Shown here in pieces: positions 7,513 through 14,684 of a stretch of DNA of 16,138 nt (the first letter of the stretch is position 1; the number at the start of each line of letters is the position of its first letter). The notes under the pieces are model-generated. The model was not told where the DNA came from. It was given only the letters and a program-made list of their open reading frames with translations, and made no database searches. The translations under genes were made by a program, and so were the position numbers. The DNA is from JAKACU01 sp021821185 (GTDB lineage Bacteria > Bacillota > Bacilli > Alicyclobacillales > SLC66), in NCBI GenBank assembly GCA_027343965.1, contig DAHWJX010000107.1, forward strand, positions 1 to 16,138, read 5' to 3'.

Positions 7513-8191
7513 GCAGTTGGAGACGTTGGTGCTTCAAACCCGACCATTTGGTGAAAATCACCGTATGGTCACGTTACTGACCGTTAATGTTGGAGTGCAC
7601 AAGGCCGTCGCCTTTTCAGCGCAAAAATTGCAACACCCACTTTATGCAGTTTGTCAACCTCTTGTGCGCTCCAGGGTACTTTTTACGACACCTGAACAAG
7701 GACTGCGAGAAGTCGTGCAAGGACAAATTATCACAGGTTATGAGCGCATCAAAACAGATGTTGTTCTTTTGGCCTACGCTCAAGCGATGTGCGAACTTGT
7801 CCTACGGGTGGCGCAAGATGATGTAAGTGAAGCGGGCACAAAGCAAAGCGTGAACCAAAGGGACTTATTTGCTATCTTCGATCGTTCACTTTCCTTTATG
7901 GAAAAAAACAATGACCCATGGGGGCCATTTAGCTTCTTGCAATTGTGGATGATGAGGTATCTTGGGCTGGGTGATGATCCTAGTGAATGGGCCGCCGTAG
8001 TACAAGCAGGCGTCGCACAGGATCTCGCTCTTGCCAGTCAAGTTTCTTTAGATGAGTACCTCTCATCGCCGTTGGATAGAGCGGTTTCTAAAACGATAAC
8101 CGCCGCTCTATCGCAAGAGCTTGATGATCGCGCCGGGATTAAATTGAAATCGAGACGTGTCATTGATTCCTTAGAGCGCTTATATTTATAA
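7502..8191 (+). CDS. recO: DNA repair protein RecO, lacking the zinc-finger cysteines
   Basis: RecO acts with RecR (and RecF) to load RecA on SSB-coated single-stranded DNA. The N-terminal OB-fold is recognisable: LETLVLQTRPFGENHRMVTL, the following beta strands, and QPLVRSRVLF with REVVQGQIITGY. The helical domain (LLAYAQAMCELV onward) and the terminal IKLKSRRVIDSLERLY fit the Bacillus protein. It has 229 residues against about 255 in Bacillus. The C-x2-C...C-x2-C zinc-binding insert after the LGL helix is missing: after MMRYLGLGDDPSEW the chain goes straight on, and the whole protein has only two cysteines. ATG 7502 has a GGGGGAAAG site six bases upstream; a GTG at 7496 is less well placed. 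Position after yqzL supports the call. Confidence 0.87.
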   Translation: MQSKQLETLVLQTRPFGENHRMVTLLTVNVGVHKAVAFSAQKLQHPLYAVCQPLVRSRVLFTTPEQGLREVVQGQIITGYERIKTDVVLLAYAQAMCELVLRVAQDDVSEAGTKQSVNQRDLFAIFDRSLSFMEKNNDPWGPFSFLQLWMMRYLGLGDDPSEWAAVVQAGVAQDLALASQVSLDEYLSSPLDRAVSKTITAALSQELDDRAGIKLKSRRVIDSLERLYL

Positions 8192-8410
8192 AATATTTTG
8201 GGCTGCCAACGAAAAATAACGTTCAAAACGAAAATCTGACCATAAAAATACGAGAGCAACCCCTAGGCCCAGCCAAAAATAGCGGCTTCTCCATAGGGTG
8301 CGATCAAAAGCGAATGGTATACCTAAGTGAAAGCTAAAAAAGCGACGAGTCACTATGGCGCAAGCGAACAGTAAGACCAACGCCATAAAAATATGCAACA
8401 GCGTATGCAA
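8186..8410 (-). CDS. Small two-helix membrane protein, unknown function
   Basis: I do not recognise the family. This minus-strand gene would encode 74 residues with two hydrophobic helices, at about 4-21 (LLHIFMALVLLFACAIV) and 44-58 (YFWLGLGVALVFLW). They are joined by a basic/aromatic loop (TRRFFSFHLGIPFAFDRTLW), and a short FRFERYF tail follows. The TTG start at 8410 has AAGGCAGGA ending six bases upstream and lies about 28 bases after a good vegetative promoter on the same strand (8445-8473). The frame is open back to 8473, but that longer start would coincide with the -35 box. The last six bases overlap the end of recO tail to tail. Promoter, ribosome site and coding potential agree, so it is probably real; no homology evidence is available from sequence inspection alone. 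Confidence 0.55.
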   Translation of the reverse strand: MHTLLHIFMALVLLFACAIVTRRFFSFHLGIPFAFDRTLWRSRYFWLGLGVALVFLWSDFRFERYFSLAAQNIL

Positions 8411-8444
8411 AAGAGTTCCTGCCTTTCCTTGGGTTCTTTCTTTG

Positions 8445-8473
8445 ATTGTATCAGGGGCGTCGCATTTCTTCAA
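8445..8473 (-). promoter_or_regulatory. Vegetative (SigA-type) promoter for the small membrane protein
   Basis: On the minus strand, TTGAAG (8473-8468) and TACAAT (8450-8445) are separated by exactly 17 bases. A TGA precedes the -10 box, giving an extended TGnTACAAT element. Transcription would start near 8438, about 28 bases before the TTG codon at 8410. It points away from yqfL, whose start is at 8508. Confidence 0.65.
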
Positions 8474-8507
8474 TAATCAGCGTGTCGTGCGAAGGGGGCT
8501 CGAGGTC

Positions 8508-9326
8508 ATGGATGGATTATCATCAGTGGTTTATGTGTTGTCTGACTCAGTGGGTGAGACAGCAGAATTTGTCGTGCGTGCTGCCGCTAGTCAATATGAC
8601 TACGCGCGTTTTGAAGTGAGAAAAATTTCCTATGTGAATGATGAAGCGACATTGCGGGAAGTGGTGCTAAAGGCACAGAAGGATCAGGGATTGATTGCCT
8701 ATACACTCATTTTGCCTCAGTTGCGAGAGGCATTAAGGGAACAAGCGGAACTCACTGGGGTACGCATTGTGGATATTATGGGGCCTATGATGAAGGCACT
8801 AGAAGACGTTTTTCATATGCAACCTAAACTTCGTCCTGGACTTGTCCATCAACTGGATGAGGACTATTTCTTGCGAGTCGATGCTATTGAGTTTGCTGTC
8901 TCCGCTGATGATGGCAAGGATCCACATGCTCTAATGAGAGCTGATGTTGTCCTTGTCGGCGTTTCGCGTACATCTAAAACACCACTTAGTATGTATCTGG
9001 CGCATAAAGGATTGCGTGTGGCAAACGTTCCACTCGTTCCTGAGGTGTCGCCGCCGGAGGAACTTTTTGACCTGCCTCAAGGGCGCGTGATCGGGCTTAC
9101 TATTAGCCCGCAAGATCTAAATAACATACGTCAAGAACGCGTCAGGGTCCTAGGACTCGATCTTGAGGCTATGTATGCCTCAAGGGAACGTATAGAAAGC
9201 GAATTACACTATGCTAAGCGCATCATGATGGACCTTGGTTGCCCAGTCATTGATGTATCCCGGCGTGCTGTGGAGGAAACGGCTAATTTGATTCTCGATT
9301 ATGTGTCAGCTAAAGTACCGAAATAA
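8508..9326 (+). CDS. yqfL: Pyruvate, phosphate dikinase regulatory protein (YqfL/PPSR family)
   Basis: Member of the DUF299 regulatory kinase/pyrophosphorylase family. The enzyme uses ADP to phosphorylate, and phosphate to dephosphorylate, pyruvate phosphate dikinase (or PEP synthase in enterics); Bacillus YqfL has been linked to CcpN-dependent control of gluconeogenesis. The product has 272 residues, as usual. It opens with VVYVLSDSVGETAEFVVRAA, the family signature, and carries the P-loop GVSRTSKT at residues 151-158 followed by the MYLAHKGLRVANVPLVPE segment. The frame runs back to 8355, but the ATG at 8508 has AAGGGGG ten bases upstream and gives the correct N-terminus. In Bacillus it is paired with ccpN, which is absent here, so whether the target is PPDK or a regulator is open. 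Confidence 0.92.
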   Translation: MDGLSSVVYVLSDSVGETAEFVVRAAASQYDYARFEVRKISYVNDEATLREVVLKAQKDQGLIAYTLILPQLREALREQAELTGVRIVDIMGPMMKALEDVFHMQPKLRPGLVHQLDEDYFLRVDAIEFAVSADDGKDPHALMRADVVLVGVSRTSKTPLSMYLAHKGLRVANVPLVPEVSPPEELFDLPQGRVIGLTISPQDLNNIRQERVRVLGLDLEAMYASRERIESELHYAKRIMMDLGCPVIDVSRRAVEETANLILDYVSAKVPK

Positions 9327-9381
9327 TAGGCTCCCTAGACAGATGCAAGTGTAATTTTAAAAAAACGCATAAGGATCCGTA

Positions 9382-9409
9382 TTCGTGGAAGGATTATTTT
9401 TGCTATGTT
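9382..9409 (+). promoter_or_regulatory. Weak candidate promoter upstream of dnaG-rpoD
   Basis: TGCTATGTT at 9401-9409 forms an extended -10 element (TGn before TATGTT). A poor -35 (TTCGTG, 9382-9387) lies 16 bases upstream. It is one of few plausible promoter sites in the dnaG leader; a transcript would begin near 9416. Motif evidence only. Confidence 0.28.
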
Positions 9410-9539
9410 GCGTACATCTATAGAGAGGGGGGTTATGGCAAGGATAATTAGATAGGCACGTTTAGATAGATCATGGAAGAGACAGACTATTCAAAGCGAT
9501 CGGTTTGCATCGGGTAGTAGCAAAGGAGAATTTTTCTGC

Positions 9540-9602
9540 ATGATTCGGCAGGAAAGTGTTGAATCTTGGCGAATAAAGTTAGCATCGAGAAAAAACAAAT
9601 GA
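9540..9602 (+). CDS. Possible 20-residue leader peptide before dnaG
   Basis: ATG at 9540 follows CAAAGGAGAA (AAGGAG at 9523-9528, spacing about 11). The frame reads MIRQESVESWRIKLASRKNK before TGA at 9600-9602, 43 bases ahead of the dnaG start. It is basic and polar, with no family that I recognise. It may be a chance ORF; the ribosome site is its only support. Confidence 0.22.
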   Translation: MIRQESVESWRIKLASRKNK

Positions 9603-9645
9603 GGCCACGGTATCATTTGTCGCGTGCTTGGAGGGGTCGTGTCCT

Positions 9646-11520
9646 ATGAGCATGCGCGTTCCGGAAGAATTCATCGCCTTATTACGTGAGAAGATTGACA
9701 TCGCTGATGTCGTCTCCGAATACGTAAAGCTCAAACGAACCGGACATTCTTTAGTGGGTTTGTGCCCTTTTCATTCCGAAAAGTCGCCGTCTTTTTATGT
9801 CACCCCAAGTAAGGGGTTTTACCACTGCTTTGGTTGTGGCGCTGGTGGGACGGTTATTACTTTTCTTATGGAAATGGAACAGATCCCGTTTGTTACTGCC
9901 GTTCAACGCTTGGCTGAGCGCGCCTCACTGCCTATGCCGATCATCGAAGGCACGGAGCAAAGCAACGAGGCTGAGCAGCGGAAAATGGCAATGTATCAAG
10001 CGGTCGATCTTGCAACAAAGTTTTATAACCACATTTTAATGAATCATGGGGTGGGTGCGCAAGGGCTTTCTTATTTATTTAATCGTGGAGTTACAAAGCA
10101 GACTGTAGTGCAGTTTAATCTTGGTTTTGCTCCTGACCTTGATCAAAAGAGAACGTTGATCGATTTTCTAACTCGTCGCGGCATAACTAAAGAGACTATC
10201 TTAGATGCTGGTCTTGGCGTTGTGACAGACCAGGGTGAATTGATCGATCGTTTTCGCGGGCGCGTTATGTTTCCGATCTGGGATCTGCACGGTAAGCCTG
10301 TGGCGTTTGGCGCACGATCTCTGAAAAACGAAAAACCAAAGTATCTTAATAGCCCAGATACATTGCTGTTTCACAAAGGCCATATGTTATATGGGTATCA
10401 CAAAGCTAGGGCTACGATTAAAAAGTCAGGACAGGTCATCTTGCTTGAAGGGTATATGGATGCAATAGCGATGCATCAACATGGTATCACTAACGTTGTT
10501 GCTACGCTTGGCACGGCACTTACGCCTGAACAAGCAGGACTTATGCGTCGCACTGCAGAAGAAGTTATACTATTGTACGACGCCGATGCTGCTGGCTTTG
10601 CGGCTTCAAGAAAAAGCATCGATATCTTGCGCGATGCAGGTGTGGTTGCTCGTGTTGCCACCTTGCCAGCAGGCGTGGATCCGGATGAGTATATGCATGA
10701 TAAAGGCTCGACTGTTTTCGTCACCGAGGTTCTCAACAAGGCAATGAGTGCCCTGTTTTACCAGTTACAATATCTAACACATCAGCATCCCGACCATCTA
10801 ACAAGTGGTCGCATCGGATACTTGCGTGATGCGATGGAGATCGTAGCACAAGAAGAAAGTTCCATTGAACGTGAATCTGCCCTGCAATGGCTGAGTCAAA
10901 CGTACACCATGGCATTATCGGCTTTGCGTGACGATCTAGAGCGGCAGATACGGACTCATGAGCGTCGTACCGGCCAATCACAGTCAACAGCATTCAAAGA
11001 CAAACGCAGAGGTATCGAACACGGTGCCAGAGCGGCGCCCGCACCCCTGCCAGCCAAGCATGACGTCGCTGCACAACAATTGCTTATGTATATGTTAATG
11101 CATGCTGAGGTCGCAAGTCAAGTGCAAGAGGAGCTTCTCGGGGATTTTTCTTCACCGATGCACAGTGCATTGCAAGCTTACCTTTATGCGTATTATGCTG
11201 ACCATTCGATGGCAGATCCAGAATTGTTTTTGAGTACCATCGATGATTCCGATGTGGTCAGGTATGCAACAGGGCTTTTACAGCAAGCTTTGATGCAATC
11301 TATAGGAGAAATTGTTCTTGACGCCAAGCTGATTCACGATTATATACAGTGCGTGATTGATTTTCGGATTGAACAAAATTTGTCACGTGTTGCGGCGGAA
11401 ATGAAAGAGGCTGGCACTCGGGGAGACTATGTAAGGATGCGGGAAAAAGAGGCGGAGTTTCGCCGCTTGCAGCGATCGTTGCAAGGCACTGACACGAACC
11501 ATGAAGAAACAGGCTTGTAG
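9646..11520 (+). CDS. dnaG: DNA primase DnaG
   Basis: Replicative primase that makes RNA primers at the fork and contacts the DnaB-type helicase through its C-terminus. It has 624 residues (about 600 in Bacillus). The CHC2 zinc ribbon is intact with C40, H43, C61 and C64 (LCPFHSEKSPSF and HCFGCGAGG). The TOPRIM catalytic core shows E268 in LLEGYMDAIAMHQHG and the acidic pair D312 and D314 in LLYDADAAG. The RNA-polymerase-like segment FRGRVMFPIWDLHGKPVAFG lies between them. A charged, proline/alanine-rich linker separates the C-terminal helicase-interaction domain (from about residue 475). The ATG at 9646 is preferred over the in-frame TTG at 9628 because GGAGGGG lies at 9630-9636. rpoD follows 20 bases downstream. 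Confidence 0.96.
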   Translation: MSMRVPEEFIALLREKIDIADVVSEYVKLKRTGHSLVGLCPFHSEKSPSFYVTPSKGFYHCFGCGAGGTVITFLMEMEQIPFVTAVQRLAERASLPMPIIEGTEQSNEAEQRKMAMYQAVDLATKFYNHILMNHGVGAQGLSYLFNRGVTKQTVVQFNLGFAPDLDQKRTLIDFLTRRGITKETILDAGLGVVTDQGELIDRFRGRVMFPIWDLHGKPVAFGARSLKNEKPKYLNSPDTLLFHKGHMLYGYHKARATIKKSGQVILLEGYMDAIAMHQHGITNVVATLGTALTPEQAGLMRRTAEEVILLYDADAAGFAASRKSIDILRDAGVVARVATLPAGVDPDEYMHDKGSTVFVTEVLNKAMSALFYQLQYLTHQHPDHLTSGRIGYLRDAMEIVAQEESSIERESALQWLSQTYTMALSALRDDLERQIRTHERRTGQSQSTAFKDKRRGIEHGARAAPAPLPAKHDVAAQQLLMYMLMHAEVASQVQEELLGDFSSPMHSALQAYLYAYYADHSMADPELFLSTIDDSDVVRYATGLLQQALMQSIGEIVLDAKLIHDYIQCVIDFRIEQNLSRVAAEMKEAGTRGDYVRMREKEAEFRRLQRSLQGTDTNHEETGL

Positions 11521-11540
11521 GATTGAAGGGAGGGCGGAGG

Positions 11541-12695
11541 ATGAGCAAAGAGCTCAAAGACGGTGCGCCAATTGAAACGACGTTAGAGGATGTGCGCCAG
11601 CACCTTTTGTCCTCCGGTAAAAAGCGCGGCGTTCTCACCTATACAGAGATCATGAATCGCATGTCTCCATTTGATCAAGACAGCGAACAGATCGAAGAAT
11701 TCTTTGAACAATTGACCGACCTTGGCATTGAAGTGGTCAATGAAGCCGATGAAGATACGGACGACGAAGATGCCGATGAGGATTCTACAGATCCGGAGTT
11801 GCATGAAGAAGATGTGCATGCTGAAGAGGAATTTGATTTAAATGATTTGAGCGTTCCTCCGGGTATAAAAATCAATGATCCTGTTCGGATGTATCTAAAA
11901 GAGATTGGCCGTGTACCATTGCTTTCTGCAGAGGAAGAAATTGAGCTTGCCAAGCGTATCGAAAAAGGTGATGAAGAAGCCAAACGCAGGCTTGCTGAGG
12001 CTAATTTGCGTCTTGTCGTCAGTATCGCAAAGCGGTATGTAGGCCGCGGCATGCTGTTTCTTGATTTGATTCAAGAGGGCAACATGGGTCTTATCAAAGC
12101 GGTTGAAAAGTTCGACTATCGCAAGGGCTATAAATTTAGCACCTATGCCACATGGTGGATTCGTCAGGCAATTACACGTGCCATTGCTGATCAAGCGAGG
12201 ACGATTCGTATACCGGTGCACATGGTTGAGACGATTAACAAATTAATCCGTATCTCACGTCAATTATTGCAAGAGCTTGGGCGCGAACCAAGTGCTGAAG
12301 AGATTGCCACGGAAATGGATATGAGCCCAGAAAAAGTTCGTGAGATTCAAAAGATCGCGCAAGAACCTGTGTCATTAGAAACTCCTATCGGTGAAGAAGA
12401 TGATTCGCATCTCGGTGATTTTATTCCTGATGATGACGCGCTGGCACCGGCAGATGCTGCTGCTTATGAACTCTTAAAAGAGCAGTTAGAAGATGTTTTG
12501 GACACGTTGACAGAGCGTGAGGAGAATGTACTTCGATTGCGTTTTGGCCTTGATGACGGACGGACACGTACCCTTGAAGAGGTGGGTAAGGTCTTTGGTG
12601 TAACCAGAGAGCGGATTCGCCAGATTGAAGCTAAAGCTCTGCGCAAGCTTCGTCATCCAAGTCGCAGTAAACGGCTAAAAGACTTTTTAGAATAA
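11541..12695 (+). CDS. rpoD: RNA polymerase primary sigma factor RpoD/SigA
   Basis: Housekeeping sigma factor of 384 residues (371 in Bacillus). Region 1.1 occupies the first 70 residues, followed by a long acidic linker rich in Asp and Glu (about 70-105). Region 1.2 contains DPVRMYLKEIGRVPLLSAEE. Regions 2.1-2.4 read ANLRLVVSIAKRYVGRGM, LDLIQEGNMGLIKAVEKFDY, and YKFSTYATWWIRQAITRAIA. Region 3 carries IRIPVHMVETINKL, and region 4.2 is the helix-turn-helix TLEEVGKVFGVTRERIRQIE with the end RLKDFLE. The ATG at 11541 is used: GAAGGGAGGG ends six bases before it, while the in-frame TTG at 11523 lacks such a site. It shares the dnaG transcript and ends at the terminator at 12712. Confidence 0.97.
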   Translation: MSKELKDGAPIETTLEDVRQHLLSSGKKRGVLTYTEIMNRMSPFDQDSEQIEEFFEQLTDLGIEVVNEADEDTDDEDADEDSTDPELHEEDVHAEEEFDLNDLSVPPGIKINDPVRMYLKEIGRVPLLSAEEEIELAKRIEKGDEEAKRRLAEANLRLVVSIAKRYVGRGMLFLDLIQEGNMGLIKAVEKFDYRKGYKFSTYATWWIRQAITRAIADQARTIRIPVHMVETINKLIRISRQLLQELGREPSAEEIATEMDMSPEKVREIQKIAQEPVSLETPIGEEDDSHLGDFIPDDDALAPADAAAYELLKEQLEDVLDTLTEREENVLRLRFGLDDGRTRTLEEVGKVFGVTRERIRQIEAKALRKLRHPSRSKRLKDFLE

Positions 12696-12711
12696 ACGAA
12701 GTGTCTTTTAT

Positions 12712-12742
12712 GAGCCGATCCCACCTTGGATCGGCTCTTTTT
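12712..12742 (+). terminator. Rho-independent terminator after rpoD
   Basis: A perfect 10-bp stem, GAGCCGATCC (12712-12721) with GGATCGGCTC (12728-12737), has a six-base loop CACCTT and is followed by five T residues (12738-12742). The T-run touches the AAAGGAG ribosome site of trmK, which leaves no room for a promoter between terminator and trmK. Confidence 0.92.
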
Positions 12743-12759
12743 AAAGGAGCTTAACAGCA

Positions 12760-13515
12760 ATGAAACTTGGCAATCGTTTAGAATATGTGGCTAACATGGT
12801 TGGCCATGTCAGTACCATGGCCGATATTGGCGCTGATCATGCGAAAGTGCCGATTCACCTTATTTCACAAGGAAAGGTGCAAAGAGCGATCGTTGTGGAA
12901 GTGACCGATGGCCCGTTTACGAGCGCATCGCAAGCTGTACGTCACGCTGGACTAGAAGATCGTATCAGCGTGGTGTTAGGTAATGGATTGCATCCGATTC
13001 AGCCAGGTGAGGTGGATACCTTTGTTATAGCTGGCATGGGAGGTGCGACGATCTGGGATATTGTTACGAGTGAACACGCACAGAATATCTTGGCTGCTAG
13101 TCCGAATGCTTTGGTTTTACAACCTCTTTCCCTAGTGGGTTTGTTGCGATATGGGGCGCCGCAGTTAGGGTATGAGATTCAATCGGATCAACGGGTCGAG
13201 GAAAATGGTATTATTTATGAGTGCTTGCGCCTCGTTGCAAAGGATGTTGTAAGGCGAAAGCAAATCAGTACCTTGGCGCCTCTTATTCGAGAAGCCTACG
13301 ATCATTTATCGGTTCCTGAAAAGGTGCGACTTGCTTGCGGTGAGATTGCCATAAAGGAACATTCCACTTTGTTACTGATCGCGATCCAAGACGAAATCAA
13401 GAAGCGCGCGGAGATTCTTGAAAAAGTGTCTCGAGATGACCGCGGTGCAAAGGGATTGCAGATACTTAAAGAAGAGTATGATGCTCTTTACACTATTTTT
13501 TGTGCCATAAGGTAG
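12760..13515 (+). CDS. trmK: tRNA (adenine(22)-N1)-methyltransferase TrmK
   Basis: SAM-dependent class I methyltransferase that methylates N1 of A22 in tRNA (YqfN in Bacillus). The product has 251 residues against about 238 in Bacillus. The SAM-binding motif I is MADIGADHAKVPIHLI (D22, G24, D26, H27). Motif II is the VVEVTDGPFTSA segment. The catalytic-loop region is VIAGMGGATIWDIV, followed by LVLQPLSLVGLLR. The C-terminal part is a helical, coiled-coil-like domain (about 180-250). The ATG at 12760 has AAAGGAG ten bases upstream. The neighbour yqfO found after this gene in Bacillus is missing; instead the end overlaps a minus-strand gene by 23 bases. Confidence 0.93.
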   Translation: MKLGNRLEYVANMVGHVSTMADIGADHAKVPIHLISQGKVQRAIVVEVTDGPFTSASQAVRHAGLEDRISVVLGNGLHPIQPGEVDTFVIAGMGGATIWDIVTSEHAQNILAASPNALVLQPLSLVGLLRYGAPQLGYEIQSDQRVEENGIIYECLRLVAKDVVRRKQISTLAPLIREAYDHLSVPEKVRLACGEIAIKEHSTLLLIAIQDEIKKRAEILEKVSRDDRGAKGLQILKEEYDALYTIFCAIR

Positions 13516-14308
13516 TCCATACTGCGCCAAGACCGATAAACCAAAACAGAACTAAAAACACGATCCCGATGATGGGAATGTTCATGAGCAACAGTACACC
13601 AAGGGACCCCATCACGAACGGTGCTAAACGCGTGGATGGTACCATGGCACGCAAAATCGTCCGTCCTAGCTTATTTGATACAAATAAAAGTCCGATTGTC
13701 CCCCCAACAAGGTACAATACAAGGAAAATGGCTGAAACAGACCAGAGAATCGGTGTGAGAATGCTTGCGCCAATTAGCAAAGCGAGAATGACGGTCATGA
13801 TAAAGCCTGACAAGACCATGCGCGCGTAATGTTCACTGATCCGGTCGCTCATGGTTTCATCGCGCTTTACGATGAGCCAACCTCCAAACAGTAAGATGAG
13901 CAAAAGTAACGCAGAAAACACTGCATGGGTAGCATACAAAAACAGACTCAGCAACGCAGATAAAGCAAGAACCATGGTGATTGAATGGCCTGTTCCTACT
14001 TCCAGGATACCTTCCGTAACTTGTGCCGTTGCACTTTGATGCACCTGTCCACCGATGTCAAGAATGAAACCTGTGTGCGATCCATTCGCCAGCGTGACAT
14101 CCTGACCGATAGCGATGATAGAATTGCTCACGGTACCTCTCACAACCACAGGGCGATCTACTGCCACGACCGTATCCACATTTTCCTGTGAAAAGACGAC
14201 AATAGGTTGCTTAGGGATTATAGTTGCGGCTAGAGCATGTGGCAAAATGATAAAACTCACGCACAAGAGAGCGACAAAGATAGAGATGACGGATTTGTTT
14301 AATTTCAA
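13493..14308 (-). CDS. Secreted/membrane protein with bactofilin-like repeat region
   Basis: No named family recognised with certainty. With the TTG at 14308 the 271-residue product begins MKLNKS followed by a hydrophobic stretch and the likely cleavage site HALA-A near residue 27, a typical signal peptide. Residues about 35-108 form a valine/glycine-rich beta pattern (VVRGTVSNSIIAIGQDVTL, then FILDIGGQVHQSATAQV), like the short repeats of bactofilin/polymer-forming proteins. The remaining 160 residues hold about four to six hydrophobic helices. AGGTGG lies 11 bases before this TTG; a longer frame begins at 14335 but would overlap the anti-sigma gene and spoil the signal peptide. It is last in the PAP2-sigma-anti-sigma operon, so it may be an envelope target or partner of that system (inference). 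Confidence 0.7.
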   Translation of the reverse strand: MKLNKSVISIFVALLCVSFIILPHALAATIIPKQPIVVFSQENVDTVVAVDRPVVVRGTVSNSIIAIGQDVTLANGSHTGFILDIGGQVHQSATAQVTEGILEVGTGHSITMVLALSALLSLFLYATHAVFSALLLLILLFGGWLIVKRDETMSDRISEHYARMVLSGFIMTVILALLIGASILTPILWSVSAIFLVLYLVGGTIGLLFVSNKLGRTILRAMVPSTRLAPFVMGSLGVLLLMNIPIIGIVFLVLFWFIGLGAVWTTLWHKK

Positions 14309-14315
14309 TTGGTTA

Positions 14316-14684
14316 TCACCCACCTGTGCGTACAAATCGCGTGCTTAGGATAAGTAGCCATACAGCGAACCCCACTAAAAACACAGATAAAAAAGTCGAA
14401 ACTGTCATGAGCTGACCGTGCCACCCACTGCTATACAAAATGGCATCTTGCATGGCTCGCAAAAGGTTGAGTACAATCGTAAAAAGCCAAGAAGCAGGCG
14501 CTAAAAACAACAGGATAAGAGGTAAAAGAAACCCTGTCGACGTCACCACCACCACCAGCTGACTGCGTAGTCGCTTCCTTCGTAAGATCATGGAGCGAGT
14601 ACTAGCTAGAAGGCGTTCTTGAAAATCCGGCGCAGGTTCATCCACAAGAGCGCTGATCAGATCTTCTTTTTGATGGTCATTCAT
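14316..14684 (-). CDS. Putative membrane anti-sigma factor
   Basis: Protein of 122 residues encoded directly after an ECF sigma gene, overlapping it by eight bases (ATGAATGA), the usual arrangement for sigma/anti-sigma pairs. The first 42 residues are cytoplasmic and charged (NDHQKEDLISALVDEPAPDF, then a basic MILRRKRLRS). Hydrophobic helices follow at about 43-61, possibly 65-75, and 93-113. It has no H-x3-C-x2-C zinc anti-sigma motif and no cysteine at all, so it is not a classic ZAS-domain protein. The role is assigned from position and topology; I recognise no sequence signature. An upstream in-frame TTG at 14705 and ATG at 14696 exist; 14684 is preferred for the overlap and a GAGAG site about 12 bases upstream. 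Confidence 0.62.
   Translation of the reverse strand: MNDHQKEDLISALVDEPAPDFQERLLASTRSMILRRKRLRSQLVVVVTSTGFLLPLILLFLAPASWLFTIVLNLLRAMQDAILYSSGWHGQLMTVSTFLSVFLVGFAVWLLILSTRFVRTGG

Larger units (their letters stand above)
9327..9645 (+). other. Intergenic leader region upstream of dnaG
   Basis: This stretch of about 320 bases between yqfL and dnaG holds no long reading frame. It contains a weak promoter candidate (9382-9409) and two tiny ORFs with good ribosome sites: a 6-codon ORF at 9435-9455 after GAGAGGGGGG, and a 20-codon ORF at 9540-9602 after AAAGGAG. There is also a short direct repeat TTAGATAG at 9448-9455 and 9462-9469. No intrinsic terminator after yqfL was found. Bacillus has yqxD before dnaG; nothing like it remains here. 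Confidence 0.6.

Noticed and set aside
8355..8507. N-terminal extension of YqfL in the same frame
   Set aside because: The added residues do not resemble the family. The ATG at 8508 has a strong ribosome site and restores the standard N-terminus and length, while this stretch is better explained by the minus-strand gene and its promoter.
9473..9517. 14-codon ORF starting ATGGAAGAGACA in the dnaG leader
   Set aside because: No Shine-Dalgarno precedes it and nothing else supports translation.
11675..12052. Serine-rich reverse-strand ORF inside rpoD
   Set aside because: It is the antisense shadow of the acidic GAT/GAA-rich linker and region 1-2 coding; there is no ribosome site or promoter.
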